From Pseudomonas syringae (GTDB taxonomy: Bacteria; Pseudomonadota; Gammaproteobacteria; Pseudomonadales; Pseudomonadaceae), in NCBI RefSeq assembly GCF_023278085.1, contig NZ_CP066265.1:4598501-4662500 (forward strand): a stretch of 64,000 nt of DNA. The letters are read 5' to 3'. This document shows, piece after piece, positions 1 through 9,261 of the stretch. Each line of letters begins with the position of its first letter. Position 1 is the stretch's first letter. Under the pieces are notes generated by a model. The model did no database searches and had not been told where the DNA came from. It saw only the letters and a program-made list of their open reading frames with translations. The position numbers and the translations under genes are program-made.

Positions 1-262
1 AGGACACCTCTCGTTCCTCACGCTCCGCGTGGGAATGCAGTTCGTGACGCTCCGCGTCACACATTGCAGCGTCGACGCCTGATTCAGGCTGTACAAGAGG
101 CAGGCACCCTTAAAGCCTGAACCTGGTTTACGCACGCTGTCTCGCCAGAATGAAGACGTGTGACGCAGAGCGTCATTAACTGCATGCCAACGCGAGCATT
201 GGCATGATAAGCAGTCAGATTTGCGCTCAGCGAGGGAACGCCTTGCGGAACGCGAGCCGCGT
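1..262. repeat. P. syringae-type palindromic intergenic repeat block
   Basis: Several short palindromes of the ACGCTCCGCGT / GACGCAGAGCGTC type lie here: a CACGCTCCGCGTG hairpin near 18-31, GTGACGCTCCGCGTCAC near 44-60, GTGACGCAGAGCGTCA near 160-175 and a degenerate copy near 185-210. Left and right arms point toward each other, as in paired REP (BIME-like) elements. The block sits just downstream of the aldehyde oxidoreductase operon. I see no gene; short open frames here are artefacts of the repeat. Confidence 0.8.
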
Positions 263-267
263 CGTTG

Positions 268-2469
268 TTACAACAGTTTATCCAGCGTGATCGGAAACTC
301 GCGTATGCGCTTCCCGGTCGCGTGGTAGATCGCGTTGGCGATCGCTGCCGGTACACCCACGATACCGATCTCGCCCACCCCTTTGGAACCCAGCGCGTTG
401 ACGATTTCGTCATGCTCTTCGACAAACAGCACGTCGATGTCACCGATATCCGCATTCACCGGAATGTGATATTCAGCCAGGCTGTGGTTCATCGGGCGAC
501 CCAGGTCATGATCGAGCATGGCTTCTTCGTGCAACGCCATGCCCATGCCCCAGACCACACCGCCGAGAATCTGACTGCGCGCCATCTTCGGATTGACCAC
601 CCGGCCTGCCGCCACGGCACTGACCACGCGGCTGACCTTGACGGTGCCCAGGTCCTCGTCGACCAGCACTTCGACGAACACCGCCGAGTGCGTCGCGGCA
701 GCATAGGCTTCACGCTTCTTGTCCGGTTCGGCATCGACCTGCACTTCAATCACGCCGCTGGCCTGAGAGGCCGCCAGTTCCGCCATCGACAGCACCTGAT
801 CGCCCAGGTACAGCTTGCCCGATTCAAAGCGAACCTCATCCGGCGTGGCCGAGGCAAACTGTGGATGCAGCCCTTTCGCCACTTCCAGTACCTGACGCTG
901 CAAGGCCTGACACGCCTGTTGCACCGCTGTACCGACTGAGGACACGGTGAACGATCCACCCTGCAACGGTGCAGTCGGCAACGAAGAGTCGCCCAGCAGG
1001 AAGGTGACATTCTCGACATCGATACCCGAAGATTCGGCAGCGATCTGCGTCATCACGGTATAAGTGCCGGTGCCAATATCGGTCGTGGCGCTGCTGACCA
1101 CCAGCGTGCCATCCGCGGCAAGGCGCGCCTTGGCGCTGGCTTTCATTTGCATCGCTTCCCAGACACCGCCCGCCATGCCCCAGCCGACCAGTTGGCGACC
1201 TTGACGCATGCTGCGCGGTTCGGGGTTGCGGCGCTCCCAGCCAAAACGCTCGGCGCCCTGGCTGTAGCATTCGCGCAACTCCTTGCTGGAATACGGTTTG
1301 TCTTCGTTGCCGTTGCGCTCGGCGTAGTTGGTCAGGCGCAGACGTACCGGGTCGATGGCCAGCGCGCAGGCCAGTTCGTCCATGGCGCATTCCAGGCCGA
1401 TCATGCCCAAGGCTGCGCCCGGCGCACGCATGTCCAGCGGCGTGAACACGTCGAGTGGCACCAGTTTGTAAGTGAGTTGCACGTTGTCGCACTGATAGAG
1501 CATGCCGCTCCACTCCACGACGTGCTCGCTGAAGTCTTCGAAACGCGAGGTCTGGCCGATGGCATCATGGCCTACCGCCAACAGACGACCGTTGGCAGCA
1601 GCGCCAAGGCGCAAGCGCTGAATAGTGCGCGGGCGATAGCCGAAGGTGAACATCTGTTGCCGTGTCAGGGTCAGGCGCACTGAACGTTTCAGGTGCAAGG
1701 CCGCCATCACTGCCAGCGGCAGCTGATACTGCGGACGCAGGCCTGAACCGAAGGCACCGCCGACGAACGCGGCCAGTACGCGGATCTTGTCCTTTTCCAG
1801 CCCGAACACCTTGTGCAGGTAGTCCTGACAGTTCTGCGTGCCCTGGGTCTTGTCATGAATCTGCAAGCTGCCGTCGGCCTGATACAGGACGGTCGATGCG
1901 TGCGGCTCCATCGGGTTGTGGTATTCGCTGGGCGTGCTGTAGGTCACATCGACGCTCAGCGCAGAACTGGCCAGCTCGCCCTCGAAGTTGCCGCGCGGCG
2001 GCGGCAGTTCGGCAGGCGCATCGTAGGCCGTGTCGAGCATGGCCTGCAGATCCGTCTGGTGATCCTGCTGTTCGTATTCGATACGCACCAGCGAGCCCGC
2101 ATGCCGCGCCAGCTCCAGCGTGTCGGCCACCACCAGCGCGAGCGGTTGACCGCTGTACAGCACTTTATCGTTATAAAAAGGGCGAAACGGCGAGCCGTCG
2201 GCCGAATCGGCGTCTTCATAGTTCTCGTCGTAGCTGGCCAGCGAAGGACGATTGGTGTGGTCGATGACGGCGACGACACCCGGCACCTTCATGGTCTCGC
2301 TGATATCGATGCTGGCAACGCGACCGCTGGCGATAGTGCTGGAGACCACGCTGCCGTACAGCAGACCCTCTTCAGGGTACTCACCGGCGTAACGCGCGCC
2401 CCCGGTCACTTTCAGTCGGCCGTCAACGCGGTCTACAGGCTTGCCCATTGGCGAAAATGGCTGGTTCAT
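268..2469 (-). CDS. Aldehyde oxidoreductase, molybdenum cofactor-binding subunit (PaoC/YagR-like)
   Basis: This 733-residue protein is the large subunit of a xanthine dehydrogenase-family molybdenum hydroxylase. It binds molybdopterin cytosine dinucleotide and oxidises aldehydes to carboxylic acids. Seen: an N-terminal a/b-hammerhead domain with GKPVDRVDGRLKVTGGARY at about residues 9-27, the pterin-binding GGAFGSG loop near residue 237, and the catalytic glutamate in KGVGEIGIVG near the C-terminus. The length fits PaoC (about 730). It is the last gene of a three-gene operon (Fe-S, FAD, Mo order), and its start overlaps the end of the FAD subunit by 4 bp. A PaoD/XdhC-type cofactor chaperone is expected but is not in the window; it may lie upstream of position 1. 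The physiological substrate is inferred only by family (aromatic or aliphatic aldehydes in E. coli PaoABC). Confidence 0.9.
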   Translation of the reverse strand: MNQPFSPMGKPVDRVDGRLKVTGGARYAGEYPEEGLLYGSVVSSTIASGRVASIDISETMKVPGVVAVIDHTNRPSLASYDENYEDADSADGSPFRPFYNDKVLYSGQPLALVVADTLELARHAGSLVRIEYEQQDHQTDLQAMLDTAYDAPAELPPPRGNFEGELASSALSVDVTYSTPSEYHNPMEPHASTVLYQADGSLQIHDKTQGTQNCQDYLHKVFGLEKDKIRVLAAFVGGAFGSGLRPQYQLPLAVMAALHLKRSVRLTLTRQQMFTFGYRPRTIQRLRLGAAANGRLLAVGHDAIGQTSRFEDFSEHVVEWSGMLYQCDNVQLTYKLVPLDVFTPLDMRAPGAALGMIGLECAMDELACALAIDPVRLRLTNYAERNGNEDKPYSSKELRECYSQGAERFGWERRNPEPRSMRQGRQLVGWGMAGGVWEAMQMKASAKARLAADGTLVVSSATTDIGTGTYTVMTQIAAESSGIDVENVTFLLGDSSLPTAPLQGGSFTVSSVGTAVQQACQALQRQVLEVAKGLHPQFASATPDEVRFESGKLYLGDQVLSMAELAASQASGVIEVQVDAEPDKKREAYAAATHSAVFVEVLVDEDLGTVKVSRVVSAVAAGRVVNPKMARSQILGGVVWGMGMALHEEAMLDHDLGRPMNHSLAEYHIPVNADIGDIDVLFVEEHDEIVNALGSKGVGEIGIVGVPAAIANAIYHATGKRIREFPITLDKLL

Positions 2470-3455
2470 TGGGCGCTCCCTCCTGTTGCGGCATCGCTCA
2501 GGGCGCGAATGATCGCTCGGCGGGCCAGTCTGACTTTGAAACCGTTGTGCGCAAGTGGCTGCGCGTCTTCCAGCATGGCGTCGGCCACGGCGGCGAAGTT
2601 CTCGCGGGTCACGGGCTTGCCGATCAGCAGGCTCTCGACCGCCTTGTCACGCCACGGCTTGTGCGCAACGCCCCCCAGGGCCAGGCGCACATCACGTACC
2701 ACGCCATTGTCCAGGTCGAGCGCAGCAGCGACCGACACCAGGGCAAACGCATAAGACTGACGATCACGAATTTTCAGATAAGCGCTGTTGCTGGCGAAGC
2801 GTGCGGCTGGCAGTTCGACGGCCGTGATCAGTTCGTCATCGGCCAACTGATTGTCGCGCTGCGGCGCATCGCCGGGCAGGCGGTGGAAGTCTGCGAACTC
2901 GATGGTCCGCTTGCCGGCGCGCCCTTCAACGTGCACAACGGCCTCAAGCGCAGCCAGCGCCACGCACATGTCCGACGGGTGCGTCGCTACACAGTCATCA
3001 CTGGCACCGAGAATCGCGTGAATACGGTTCAGGCCTTCACGCGCCGGGCAGCCAGTGCCCGGCTCGCGCTTGTTGCACGGCACGCCGGTGTCGTAGAAGT
3101 AGTAGCAACGCGTGCGCTGCAACAGGTTGCCGCCGGTACTGGCCATGTTGCGCAGTTGCGGCGAAGCACCGGCCAGAACGGCCTGACTCAGCAACGGGTA
3201 ACTCTGTTCGATCAACGGGTGATACGCCAGGTCGGCATTGCTGACCAGCGCACCGATCATCAGCCCGCCCGTAGCGGTCTCGCTGACTTCACGCAACGGC
3301 AGGCCGGTGATATCGATCAGGTGCTCGGGCGTGGCAACGTTTTCCTTCATCAGGTCCAGCAGGTTGGTGCCGCCCGCAATAAAGCGCGTGGCCGGTCCGC
3401 TCAGGTTGACGGCGGCGCTGACCTCGGTAGGCTTGCTGTAGGTAAACGGATTCAT
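2466..3455 (-). CDS. Aldehyde oxidoreductase, FAD-binding subunit (PaoB/YagS-like)
   Basis: This 329-residue medium subunit of the molybdenum hydroxylase passes electrons from the 2Fe-2S clusters through FAD to an acceptor. Seen: the FAD loop IAGGTNLLDLMK near residues 30-41, and an insertion with four spaced cysteines (RCYYFYDTGVPC, then GTGCPARE and SDDC, near residues 120-155), matching the extra 4Fe-4S cluster known in E. coli PaoB. The ATG at 3455 overlaps the TGA of the Fe-S subunit (ATGA), the usual sign of translational coupling. The frame stays open upstream of this ATG, but those residues are only the other-frame reading of the Fe-S gene, so the short start was chosen. Confidence 0.9.
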   Translation of the reverse strand: MNPFTYSKPTEVSAAVNLSGPATRFIAGGTNLLDLMKENVATPEHLIDITGLPLREVSETATGGLMIGALVSNADLAYHPLIEQSYPLLSQAVLAGASPQLRNMASTGGNLLQRTRCYYFYDTGVPCNKREPGTGCPAREGLNRIHAILGASDDCVATHPSDMCVALAALEAVVHVEGRAGKRTIEFADFHRLPGDAPQRDNQLADDELITAVELPAARFASNSAYLKIRDRQSYAFALVSVAAALDLDNGVVRDVRLALGGVAHKPWRDKAVESLLIGKPVTRENFAAVADAMLEDAQPLAHNGFKVRLARRAIIRALSDAATGGSAQ

Positions 3456-3982
3456 GCGTTCACCTCCGGCTTCGGCGCTGCATTGTGAAATTGCGGCAGC
3501 GCTTCTTCGACGGCGGCGAGGATGTTGCTGTAGGCGCCGCAGCGGCACAGGTTGCCGCTCATCAGTTCCTGAATCTCGGCACGCGTGCTGGCGCGGCCTT
3601 CGTTGGCAAGCCCTACTGCCGAGCAGATCTGCCCGGGGGTGCAATAGCCGCACTGAAACGCGTCGTGCTTGATGAAGGCTTGCTGCATCGGGTGCAGTTG
3701 CTCACCGTCGGCCAGGCCTTCGATGGTGGTCAGCTCGGCGCCGTCACACATGATCGCCAGCGTCAGGCAGGCGTTGATGCGCGTACCATCACGCAACACG
3801 GTACACGCGCCGCACTGGCCGTGGTCACAGCCTTTCTTGGTGCCAACCAGATCAAGCTGATCTCGCAGCAGGTCAAGCAGGGTGGTCCAGGGCAGCACGT
3901 CGAGTTGACGGAGCTGCCCATTCAGGGTCAAGGAAATCGCGTGGGTCGCGAAATCCCGGGGGTTCGGGGTCGTTGCACTCAT
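3452..3982 (-). CDS. Aldehyde oxidoreductase, [2Fe-2S] subunit (PaoA/YagT-like)
   Basis: This 176-residue small subunit of the molybdenum hydroxylase carries two [2Fe-2S] clusters. Seen: the plant-ferredoxin-type set C52, C57, C60, C72 (GCDHGQCGAC) and the C-terminal set C111, C114, C146, C148 (CGYC and CRC). The start at 3982 follows a GAGG ribosome-binding site; an ATG 11 codons upstream lacks one. E. coli PaoA is exported with a twin-arginine signal. No RR motif or hydrophobic segment is present here, so this enzyme is predicted to be cytoplasmic. First gene of the operon; its promoter should lie between 3983 and 4246, divergent from the purine permease. Confidence 0.9.
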   Translation of the reverse strand: MSATTPNPRDFATHAISLTLNGQLRQLDVLPWTTLLDLLRDQLDLVGTKKGCDHGQCGACTVLRDGTRINACLTLAIMCDGAELTTIEGLADGEQLHPMQQAFIKHDAFQCGYCTPGQICSAVGLANEGRASTRAEIQELMSGNLCRCGAYSNILAAVEEALPQFHNAAPKPEVNA

Positions 3983-4133
3983 GGAAACCTCACGGTAGGC
4001 GGTCGCTTGGCGCACTTTTATGCGTCTTAAGGGGTGGGACTTCGCGAGGTTTGCAACGTTCAGGCTTTATGGATGAGCGTGCTGATCATCGAAAGGGCGT
4101 GATCCACAGGCAGCCATCCCGGCACGCTGCTGG

Positions 4134-4139
4134 TATGAT
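4134..4139 (+). promoter_or_regulatory. Candidate -10 element of the purine permease promoter
   Basis: TATGAT lies about 108 bp upstream of the permease start, in a GC-rich spacer. No convincing -35 hexamer sits 16-18 bp upstream, so this is a weak assignment. The rest of the 264-bp divergent spacer (3983-4246) shows no recognisable riboswitch or repeat. Confidence 0.3.
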
Positions 4140-4246
4140 GCGCGGCTTTTTCCGACCCGCAAAAATCCACCGGGCTGCCATGCAGTCTGTGCTTTGCTGT
4201 TGGAGTCGATCATTCACGACGCGCCCAGCGTCACGGAGAGCCAGAC

Positions 4247-5542
4247 ATGCTGGAAAGGCTGTTTCAACTCAAGGCACACAACACCAACGTGCGGACCGAG
4301 ATTCTTGCGGGCGTCACGACTTTCCTGGCGATGGCCTACATCCTGTTCGTCAACCCGAGCATCCTCGGCGAGACCGGCATGGACAAGGGTGCCGTGTTCG
4401 TCGCCACCTGTCTGGCGGCAGCCATTGGTTCGACCGTGATGGGCCTGATCGCCAACTACCCGATTGCCCTGGCACCGGGCATGGGCCTGAACGCCTTCTT
4501 TACCTACACCGTGGTGCTGCACATGGGCCACAGTTGGCAGGTAGCGCTGGGTGCGGTGTTCATTTCAGCAGTGATGTTCTTCATTCTGTCGATCTTCAAG
4601 ATTCGCGAATGGATCATCAACAGCATTCCCCTGCCGCTGCGCTCGGCGATTGCCGCCGGTATCGGCCTGTTTCTGGCGCTGATCGCCTTGCATAACGCGG
4701 GCATCGTGGTCAGCAACCCGGCCACCATGATCGGCATGGGCGACCTCAAGCAGCCTGCTCCGGTGCTCGCCACCCTGGGTTTCTTTCTGATCGTTGCGCT
4801 CGACCACCTCAAAGTCCGCGGCGCAGTGCTGATCGGCATTCTGGCGGTCACCCTGGTGTCCATCGGGCTGGGCTTCACACCGTTTGGCGGCGTAGTCTCG
4901 ATGCCACCTTCGCTGGCACCGACCTTCATGCAACTGGACATCATGGGCGCGCTGGACGTCGGGCTGGTCAGCATCATCTTCGCGTTTCTGTTCGTCGATA
5001 TCTTCGACAACTCCGGCACCCTGATCGGCGTAGCCAAGCGCGCCGGGCTGATGGGCAAGGACGGACACATGCCGAAAATGGGCCGCGCGCTGATCGCGGA
5101 CAGTACCGCGGCGATGGCCGGCTCGCTGCTGGGCACTTCGACCACCACCAGCTACATCGAGTCAGCTGCAGGCGTAAGTGCCGGTGGCCGTACCGGTCTG
5201 ACGGCCGTGGTGGTGGCGGTGCTGTTCCTGCTGGCGCTGTTTTTCGCCCCGCTGGCGAGCAGCGTGCCCGCTTTCGCCACCGCACCGGCGCTGCTGTTCG
5301 TGGCCGTGCTGATGGCTTCCGGCATGGCTGAAATCGACTGGGACGACATTACCGTGGCCGCACCGGTGGTGATCACCGCGCTGGCGATGCCGTTCACCTA
5401 TTCCATCGCCAACGGCATTGCCTTTGGCTTCATTTCCTGGACAGTGATCAAACTGCTGTCGGGACGCTGGCGCGAGCTGAATTCGGCGCTGGTGATCCTG
5501 TCGATCCTGTTCGTGATCAAGCTGGGCTGGTTCAACGCATGA
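4247..5542 (+). CDS. NCS2-family purine (adenine/guanine/hypoxanthine) permease, AzgA branch
   Basis: This 431-residue inner-membrane protein imports purine bases by proton symport. The N-terminus ([15 protein letters not shown] near residues 25-39) and the segment [13 protein letters not shown] near residues 245-257 are typical of the AzgA/GhxP/AdeP branch of NCS2, and about 12 to 14 hydrophobic segments are visible. It follows a CGGAGAG ribosome-binding site. Its last codon overlaps the start of trmA (ATGA at 5539), so the two are probably co-transcribed. Which purine is preferred cannot be told from the sequence. Confidence 0.9.
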   Translation: MLERLFQLKAHNTNVRTEILAGVTTFLAMAYILFVNPSILGETGMDKGAVFVATCLAAAIGSTVMGLIANYPIALAPGMGLNAFFTYTVVLHMGHSWQVALGAVFISAVMFFILSIFKIREWIINSIPLPLRSAIAAGIGLFLALIALHNAGIVVSNPATMIGMGDLKQPAPVLATLGFFLIVALDHLKVRGAVLIGILAVTLVSIGLGFTPFGGVVSMPPSLAPTFMQLDIMGALDVGLVSIIFAFLFVDIFDNSGTLIGVAKRAGLMGKDGHMPKMGRALIADSTAAMAGSLLGTSTTTSYIESAAGVSAGGRTGLTAVVVAVLFLLALFFAPLASSVPAFATAPALLFVAVLMASGMAEIDWDDITVAAPVVITALAMPFTYSIANGIAFGFISWTVIKLLSGRWRELNSALVILSILFVIKLGWFNA

Positions 5543-6624
5543 GTGTTCCCTTCGACCCTGCGAGCTACGACCGTCAGCTCGAAGAAAAAACCGTTCGCCT
5601 GCGCGAGCTGCTGGCACCGTTCGATGCGCCCGAGCCGCACGTATTCGACTCACCTCGCGAGCATTATCGGCTGCGCGCCGAGTTTCGTCTGTGGCGTGAA
5701 GACCAGAAGCGTTATTACGCGATGTTCGCGCCGGGCGACAACAGAACACCGATCCTGCTGGAAGGCCTGCCGATTGCCAGCGAGCGTATCAACGCACTGA
5801 TGCCGGTGCTACGCGAGCGCTGGGAAGCCAGCCCGACGCTGAACCACAAGCTGTTTCAAGTGGACTTCCTGACCACGCTGGCAGGCGATGCGATGATCAC
5901 GATGTGCTATCACCGCCCGCTGGACGATGAATGGCAGGCTGAAGCAGAGGTGCTGGCGAAAGAGCTGGGCGTGAGCCTGATCGGTCGTTCCAAAGGCCAG
6001 AAACGGGTGATCGGCGATGATTACGTGACCGAGAAGCTTGACGTCGCTGGCCGCACGTTCAGCTATCGCCAGCCCGAAGGCGCCTTTACCCAGCCCAACG
6101 GCACGGTCAACGGCAAGATGCTCAACTGGGCTTACGACGCACTGGGCGAGCGGCAAGACGATCTGCTGGAGCTGTATTGCGGCAACGGCAACTTCACCCT
6201 GCCGCTGGCGACCCGCGTGCGCAAAGTGCTGGCGACTGAAATCAGCAAGACGTCGGTCAATGCCGCGCTGAGCAATCTGGATGACAACGGCGTGGATAAC
6301 GTCACGCTGGTGCGCCTGTCGGCCGAAGAGCTGACCGAAGCGCTGAACGAAGTGCGCCCGTTCCGCCGCCTGCAGGGCGTGGACCTGAAGAGCTACGATT
6401 TCGGCAGCGTCTTCGTCGACCCGCCTCGCGCAGGGATGGACCCGGACACCTGCGAGCTGACCCGTCGTTTCGAGCGGATTCTGTACATTTCCTGCAACCC
6501 GGAAACCCTGGCCGCCAACATCGCCCAGTTGCACGACACCCACCGGGTCGAGCGCTGCGCCCTGTTCGACCAGTTTCCGTACACCCACCACATGGAGTCG
6601 GGTGTGCTGCTGGTCAGGCGTTGA
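5539..6624 (+). CDS. trmA: tRNA (uridine(54)-C5)-methyltransferase TrmA
   Basis: TrmA makes 5-methyluridine at position 54 of the T-loop of tRNAs using S-adenosylmethionine. The 361 residues match the family length. Seen: the N-terminal RAEFRLWRE segment, the SAM-binding [16 protein letters not shown] near residues 209-224, [10 protein letters not shown] near residue 293, and the catalytic cysteine in [15 protein letters not shown] near residue 319, with a general-base glutamate in HMESGVLL at the C-terminus. Coupled to the upstream permease by a 4-bp overlap. A palindromic repeat follows the stop codon. Confidence 0.95.
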   Translation: MSVPFDPASYDRQLEEKTVRLRELLAPFDAPEPHVFDSPREHYRLRAEFRLWREDQKRYYAMFAPGDNRTPILLEGLPIASERINALMPVLRERWEASPTLNHKLFQVDFLTTLAGDAMITMCYHRPLDDEWQAEAEVLAKELGVSLIGRSKGQKRVIGDDYVTEKLDVAGRTFSYRQPEGAFTQPNGTVNGKMLNWAYDALGERQDDLLELYCGNGNFTLPLATRVRKVLATEISKTSVNAALSNLDDNGVDNVTLVRLSAEELTEALNEVRPFRRLQGVDLKSYDFGSVFVDPPRAGMDPDTCELTRRFERILYISCNPETLAANIAQLHDTHRVERCALFDQFPYTHHMESGVLLVRR

Positions 6625-6654
6625 AACTCGCTTTCCTGAATCGTGGGCCATTGT

Positions 6655-6795
6655 TGATTATCGTGCCGACGCTCCGCGTTGGCATGCATCCCGTGACGCT
6701 CCGCGTCACAGATCTACGCCGCACTGCGTTCTCAAGGTTGGACGCAGAGCGTCCAGAACTGCATTACCACGCGGAGCGTGGGGATGATAATCATC
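6655..6795. repeat. Paired palindromic repeat (BIME-like) after trmA
   Basis: The left arm (TCGTGCCGACGCTCCGCGTTGGC, then GTGACGCTCCGCGTCAC) and the right arm (GACGCAGAGCGTCC, then CCACGCGGAGCGTGG) are oriented head to head around about 40 bp of spacer. This is the same family as at 1-262, 15315-15622, 19815-19950, 37207-37705, 47508-47570, 61816-62077 and 63760-64000. The rest of the 290-bp gap up to the MFS gene shows nothing recognisable. Confidence 0.8.
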
Positions 6796-6914
6796 GTCCC
6801 CAACACCCACGCAAATCCCGGCCCGTCGAAACTGTCAGTTTATTTATTAGCTTCCTATCGATACGCTGAGGTATAAACCGAAACCCGATTTAGCCGTTTC
6901 GATGGGATCCCGTC

Positions 6915-8201
6915 TTGAGCTCCGAGTCTTCCGCTTCTTCTGCCCCGGTCAAGCTGTCCAGCCAGCCTGGTTTCGTCAGTTTCATCCTGTCGCGCCTCAT
7001 GGCGGTGTTTGCCATGCAGATTCAGGCGGTGGTGGTGGCCTGGCAGGTTTATGACATGACCCGCGAGCCGATGGCGCTGGCCTATGTGGGGCTTGCTCAG
7101 TTCATTCCCATGTTGCTGCTGTTGATGCCCGCCGGGGATCTGATCGACCGTTACAACCGCAAGGTGATCCTGATGCTCAGCTGGGGCGTGCAGGCGGTCT
7201 GTGGCGTCATTTTGCTGGTCTTCTCCGCGCTCAAACTGCAAGACCTGCGGCTGATCTACGGCGCGCTGATGCTCTATGGCTGCGCCCGCGCCTTTACCGG
7301 CCCGGCCCTGCAAAGCCTGCTGCCGCAGATTGTTCCGCGTGATCAACTGCCTTCGGCCATCGCCACCAACAGCGTCATCATGCGCTGCTCGACTGTCGGC
7401 GGCCCGTTGATCGGCGGCTATCTGTACTGGCTGGGCGGCGCAGAGCTGACCTATTCGGTGTGCGTCGCGGCATTCATTGCCGGGATTGTGCTGCTGGCCC
7501 CGGTTGCCACGCCGTTTGCCGGCAAGCCGGTAGAGCTGGGCTCGAATGCCTGGGGACGATTCACCGCAGGCATTGCCTTTATCCGCTCGCGCCCGATCAT
7601 CCTCGGCACCATTTCTCTGGACCTGTTCGCTGTATTGCTGGGCGGCGTGGTTGCATTGCTGCCGATCTATGCCCATGAGGTGCTGCACCTCGGACCGCAG
7701 GGATTGGGCATGTTGCGCGCGTCGATGAGCCTGGGTGAGCTGGGCGTCGGCATTTACCTGAGCATTCGCCCGCTGGAGCGCAACGTCGGGATGACCATGT
7801 TTCTCGCCGTTGCCCTGTTCGGCGTGGCGAATCTGGTCTTTGCCCTGTCGACACTGTTCTGGCTGTCGTGCCTGGCGCTGCTGGTCGCGGGTGCAGCAGA
7901 CATGGTCAGCGTGTTCATTCGCTCGGCGCTGGTACAGTTTTCGACCCCGGACAACATGCGTGGCCGGGTCAACGCGGTGAACATGCTGTTCATCGGCTCT
8001 TCCAACGAGCTGGGCGAGTTCCGGGCGGGCACCAGCGCCTCGCTGGTCGGCGCAATCCCGGCCGCGATCCTCGGCGGCGTCTGCACGCTGGGTGTGGTCG
8101 GCGCATGGATGACAGGCTTCAAGTCGCTGCGCCAGGTCGACCGTTTTGCCGATGCGTCCCCACCGGACGTATTCAAGGCACAACCCGCCGCACAGCCCTG
8201 A
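6915..8201 (+). CDS. MFS transporter (EntS/MFS_3-like exporter)
   Basis: This 428-residue inner-membrane protein has about 12 hydrophobic helices. The MFS signature DLIDRYNRKVILM between helices 2 and 3 (near residues 75-87) and RGRVNAVNMLFIGSSNELGEFRAG in the C-terminal half resemble the EntS/TetA(P) group that exports siderophores or drugs. The assigned start is TTG at 6915 with a GGGATC-like ribosome site; an internal ATG near 6998 is less likely because it would cut into the first helix. Monocistronic, flanked by a repeat and by the divergently spaced metallopeptidase. The exported substrate is unknown. Confidence 0.85.
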   Translation: MSSESSASSAPVKLSSQPGFVSFILSRLMAVFAMQIQAVVVAWQVYDMTREPMALAYVGLAQFIPMLLLLMPAGDLIDRYNRKVILMLSWGVQAVCGVILLVFSALKLQDLRLIYGALMLYGCARAFTGPALQSLLPQIVPRDQLPSAIATNSVIMRCSTVGGPLIGGYLYWLGGAELTYSVCVAAFIAGIVLLAPVATPFAGKPVELGSNAWGRFTAGIAFIRSRPIILGTISLDLFAVLLGGVVALLPIYAHEVLHLGPQGLGMLRASMSLGELGVGIYLSIRPLERNVGMTMFLAVALFGVANLVFALSTLFWLSCLALLVAGAADMVSVFIRSALVQFSTPDNMRGRVNAVNMLFIGSSNELGEFRAGTSASLVGAIPAAILGGVCTLGVVGAWMTGFKSLRQVDRFADASPPDVFKAQPAAQP

Positions 8202-8366
8202 TCACCGCAGGCAGCGCGAAATCAAGACCAGAGCAATACCGGCAGAACCAAACTGTCCGTCACGCCTCTATACTGTCGCATTCTGCACAACGCTGCGCGG
8301 ACCGCCGCACTGGCCAGACCTGTATCAGCAGCGATACTCATTGCAAGAAACATAGAGGGATCCGAC

Positions 8367-9257
8367 ATGCTCTGGAAAAAAGGCCGACGTAGCGACAACG
8401 TAGTCGATGCTCGCGATGGCGGCAGCAGTGGGGGTGGCGGTGGCATGCGCATCGGTGGCAAGGGACTGGGTATCGGCGGTATCGTGATCATTGTCGCGAT
8501 CGGCCTGCTGACCGGTCAGGACCCGATGCAGATCCTTGGCCAGTTGACCGGACAGAGCACTGAGCAAACCGCACCGCCCAGCGCACAGACGCGTGAAGCG
8601 CCGCCCGCCAACGATCAGCAGGCCGAATTTGTGCGCAGCATTCTGGGCGACACCGAAGACACCTGGCGCGCGGTGTTCGCGCAAAGCGGCCGCGAGTACA
8701 AGGACCCGACGCTGGTGCTGTTCAGCGGCCAGGTGAATTCCGCCTGCGGTCGCGCCACCTCGGCGACCGGTCCGTTCTATTGCCCGGCTGACCAGCAGGT
8801 CTATCTGGATATGGACTTCTTCCGCGAAATGGCCCAGCGCTTTTCCGCCGCCGGGGACTTCGCTCAGGCTTACGTGATTGCGCACGAAGTCGGGCACCAT
8901 GTGCAGACACTGCTGGGCATTTCCGCCAAGGTCGACAAAGCGCGTCAGGCCGGGCAAAAAATGGAAGGCAGCAACGGTTTACTGGTGCGCCAGGAGTTGC
9001 AGGCCGACTGCTTTGCCGGTGTTTGGGCCTACAACGCACAAAATCGTTTGAACTGGCTTGAGCCGGGTGATATTGAAGAAGCATTGAACGCGGCGAACGC
9101 TATCGGCGATGATCGCCTGCAGCAGCAAAGCAGTGGTCGAGTCGCTCCGGACTCCTTCACGCATGGCACGTCTGCACAGCGCGTGCGCTGGTTCAAGGCC
9201 GGTTTTGCCGAAGGCCAAATAAATCAATGCGACACGTTCGCTGCCAAGAGTCTCTGA
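8367..9257 (+). CDS. YpfJ-family neutral zinc metallopeptidase
   Basis: This 296-residue protein contains the zinc-protease motif HEVGHHVQ near residues 172-179. Features in order: a short polar N-terminus (MLWKKGRRSDNVVDARDG), a glycine-rich stretch, one membrane segment (IGGIVIIVAIGLLTG, about residues 34-48), then the extracytoplasmic protease domain. Cysteine pairs (SACGR, FYCPAD) and a conserved ELQADCFAGVWA segment follow the active site. This layout is that of YpfJ/KPN_02809. A GAGGGATC ribosome site precedes the ATG. Its 3' neighbour starts 4 bp after the stop, so they are likely co-transcribed. Substrates of the family are not known. Confidence 0.9.
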   Translation: MLWKKGRRSDNVVDARDGGSSGGGGGMRIGGKGLGIGGIVIIVAIGLLTGQDPMQILGQLTGQSTEQTAPPSAQTREAPPANDQQAEFVRSILGDTEDTWRAVFAQSGREYKDPTLVLFSGQVNSACGRATSATGPFYCPADQQVYLDMDFFREMAQRFSAAGDFAQAYVIAHEVGHHVQTLLGISAKVDKARQAGQKMEGSNGLLVRQELQADCFAGVWAYNAQNRLNWLEPGDIEEALNAANAIGDDRLQQQSSGRVAPDSFTHGTSAQRVRWFKAGFAEGQINQCDTFAAKSL

Positions 9258-9261
9258 GCAC

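Noticed and set aside
4016..4246. A purine riboswitch upstream of the purine permease
   Set aside because: No recognisable three-way-junction core sequence is present, and such switches are rare in pseudomonads.
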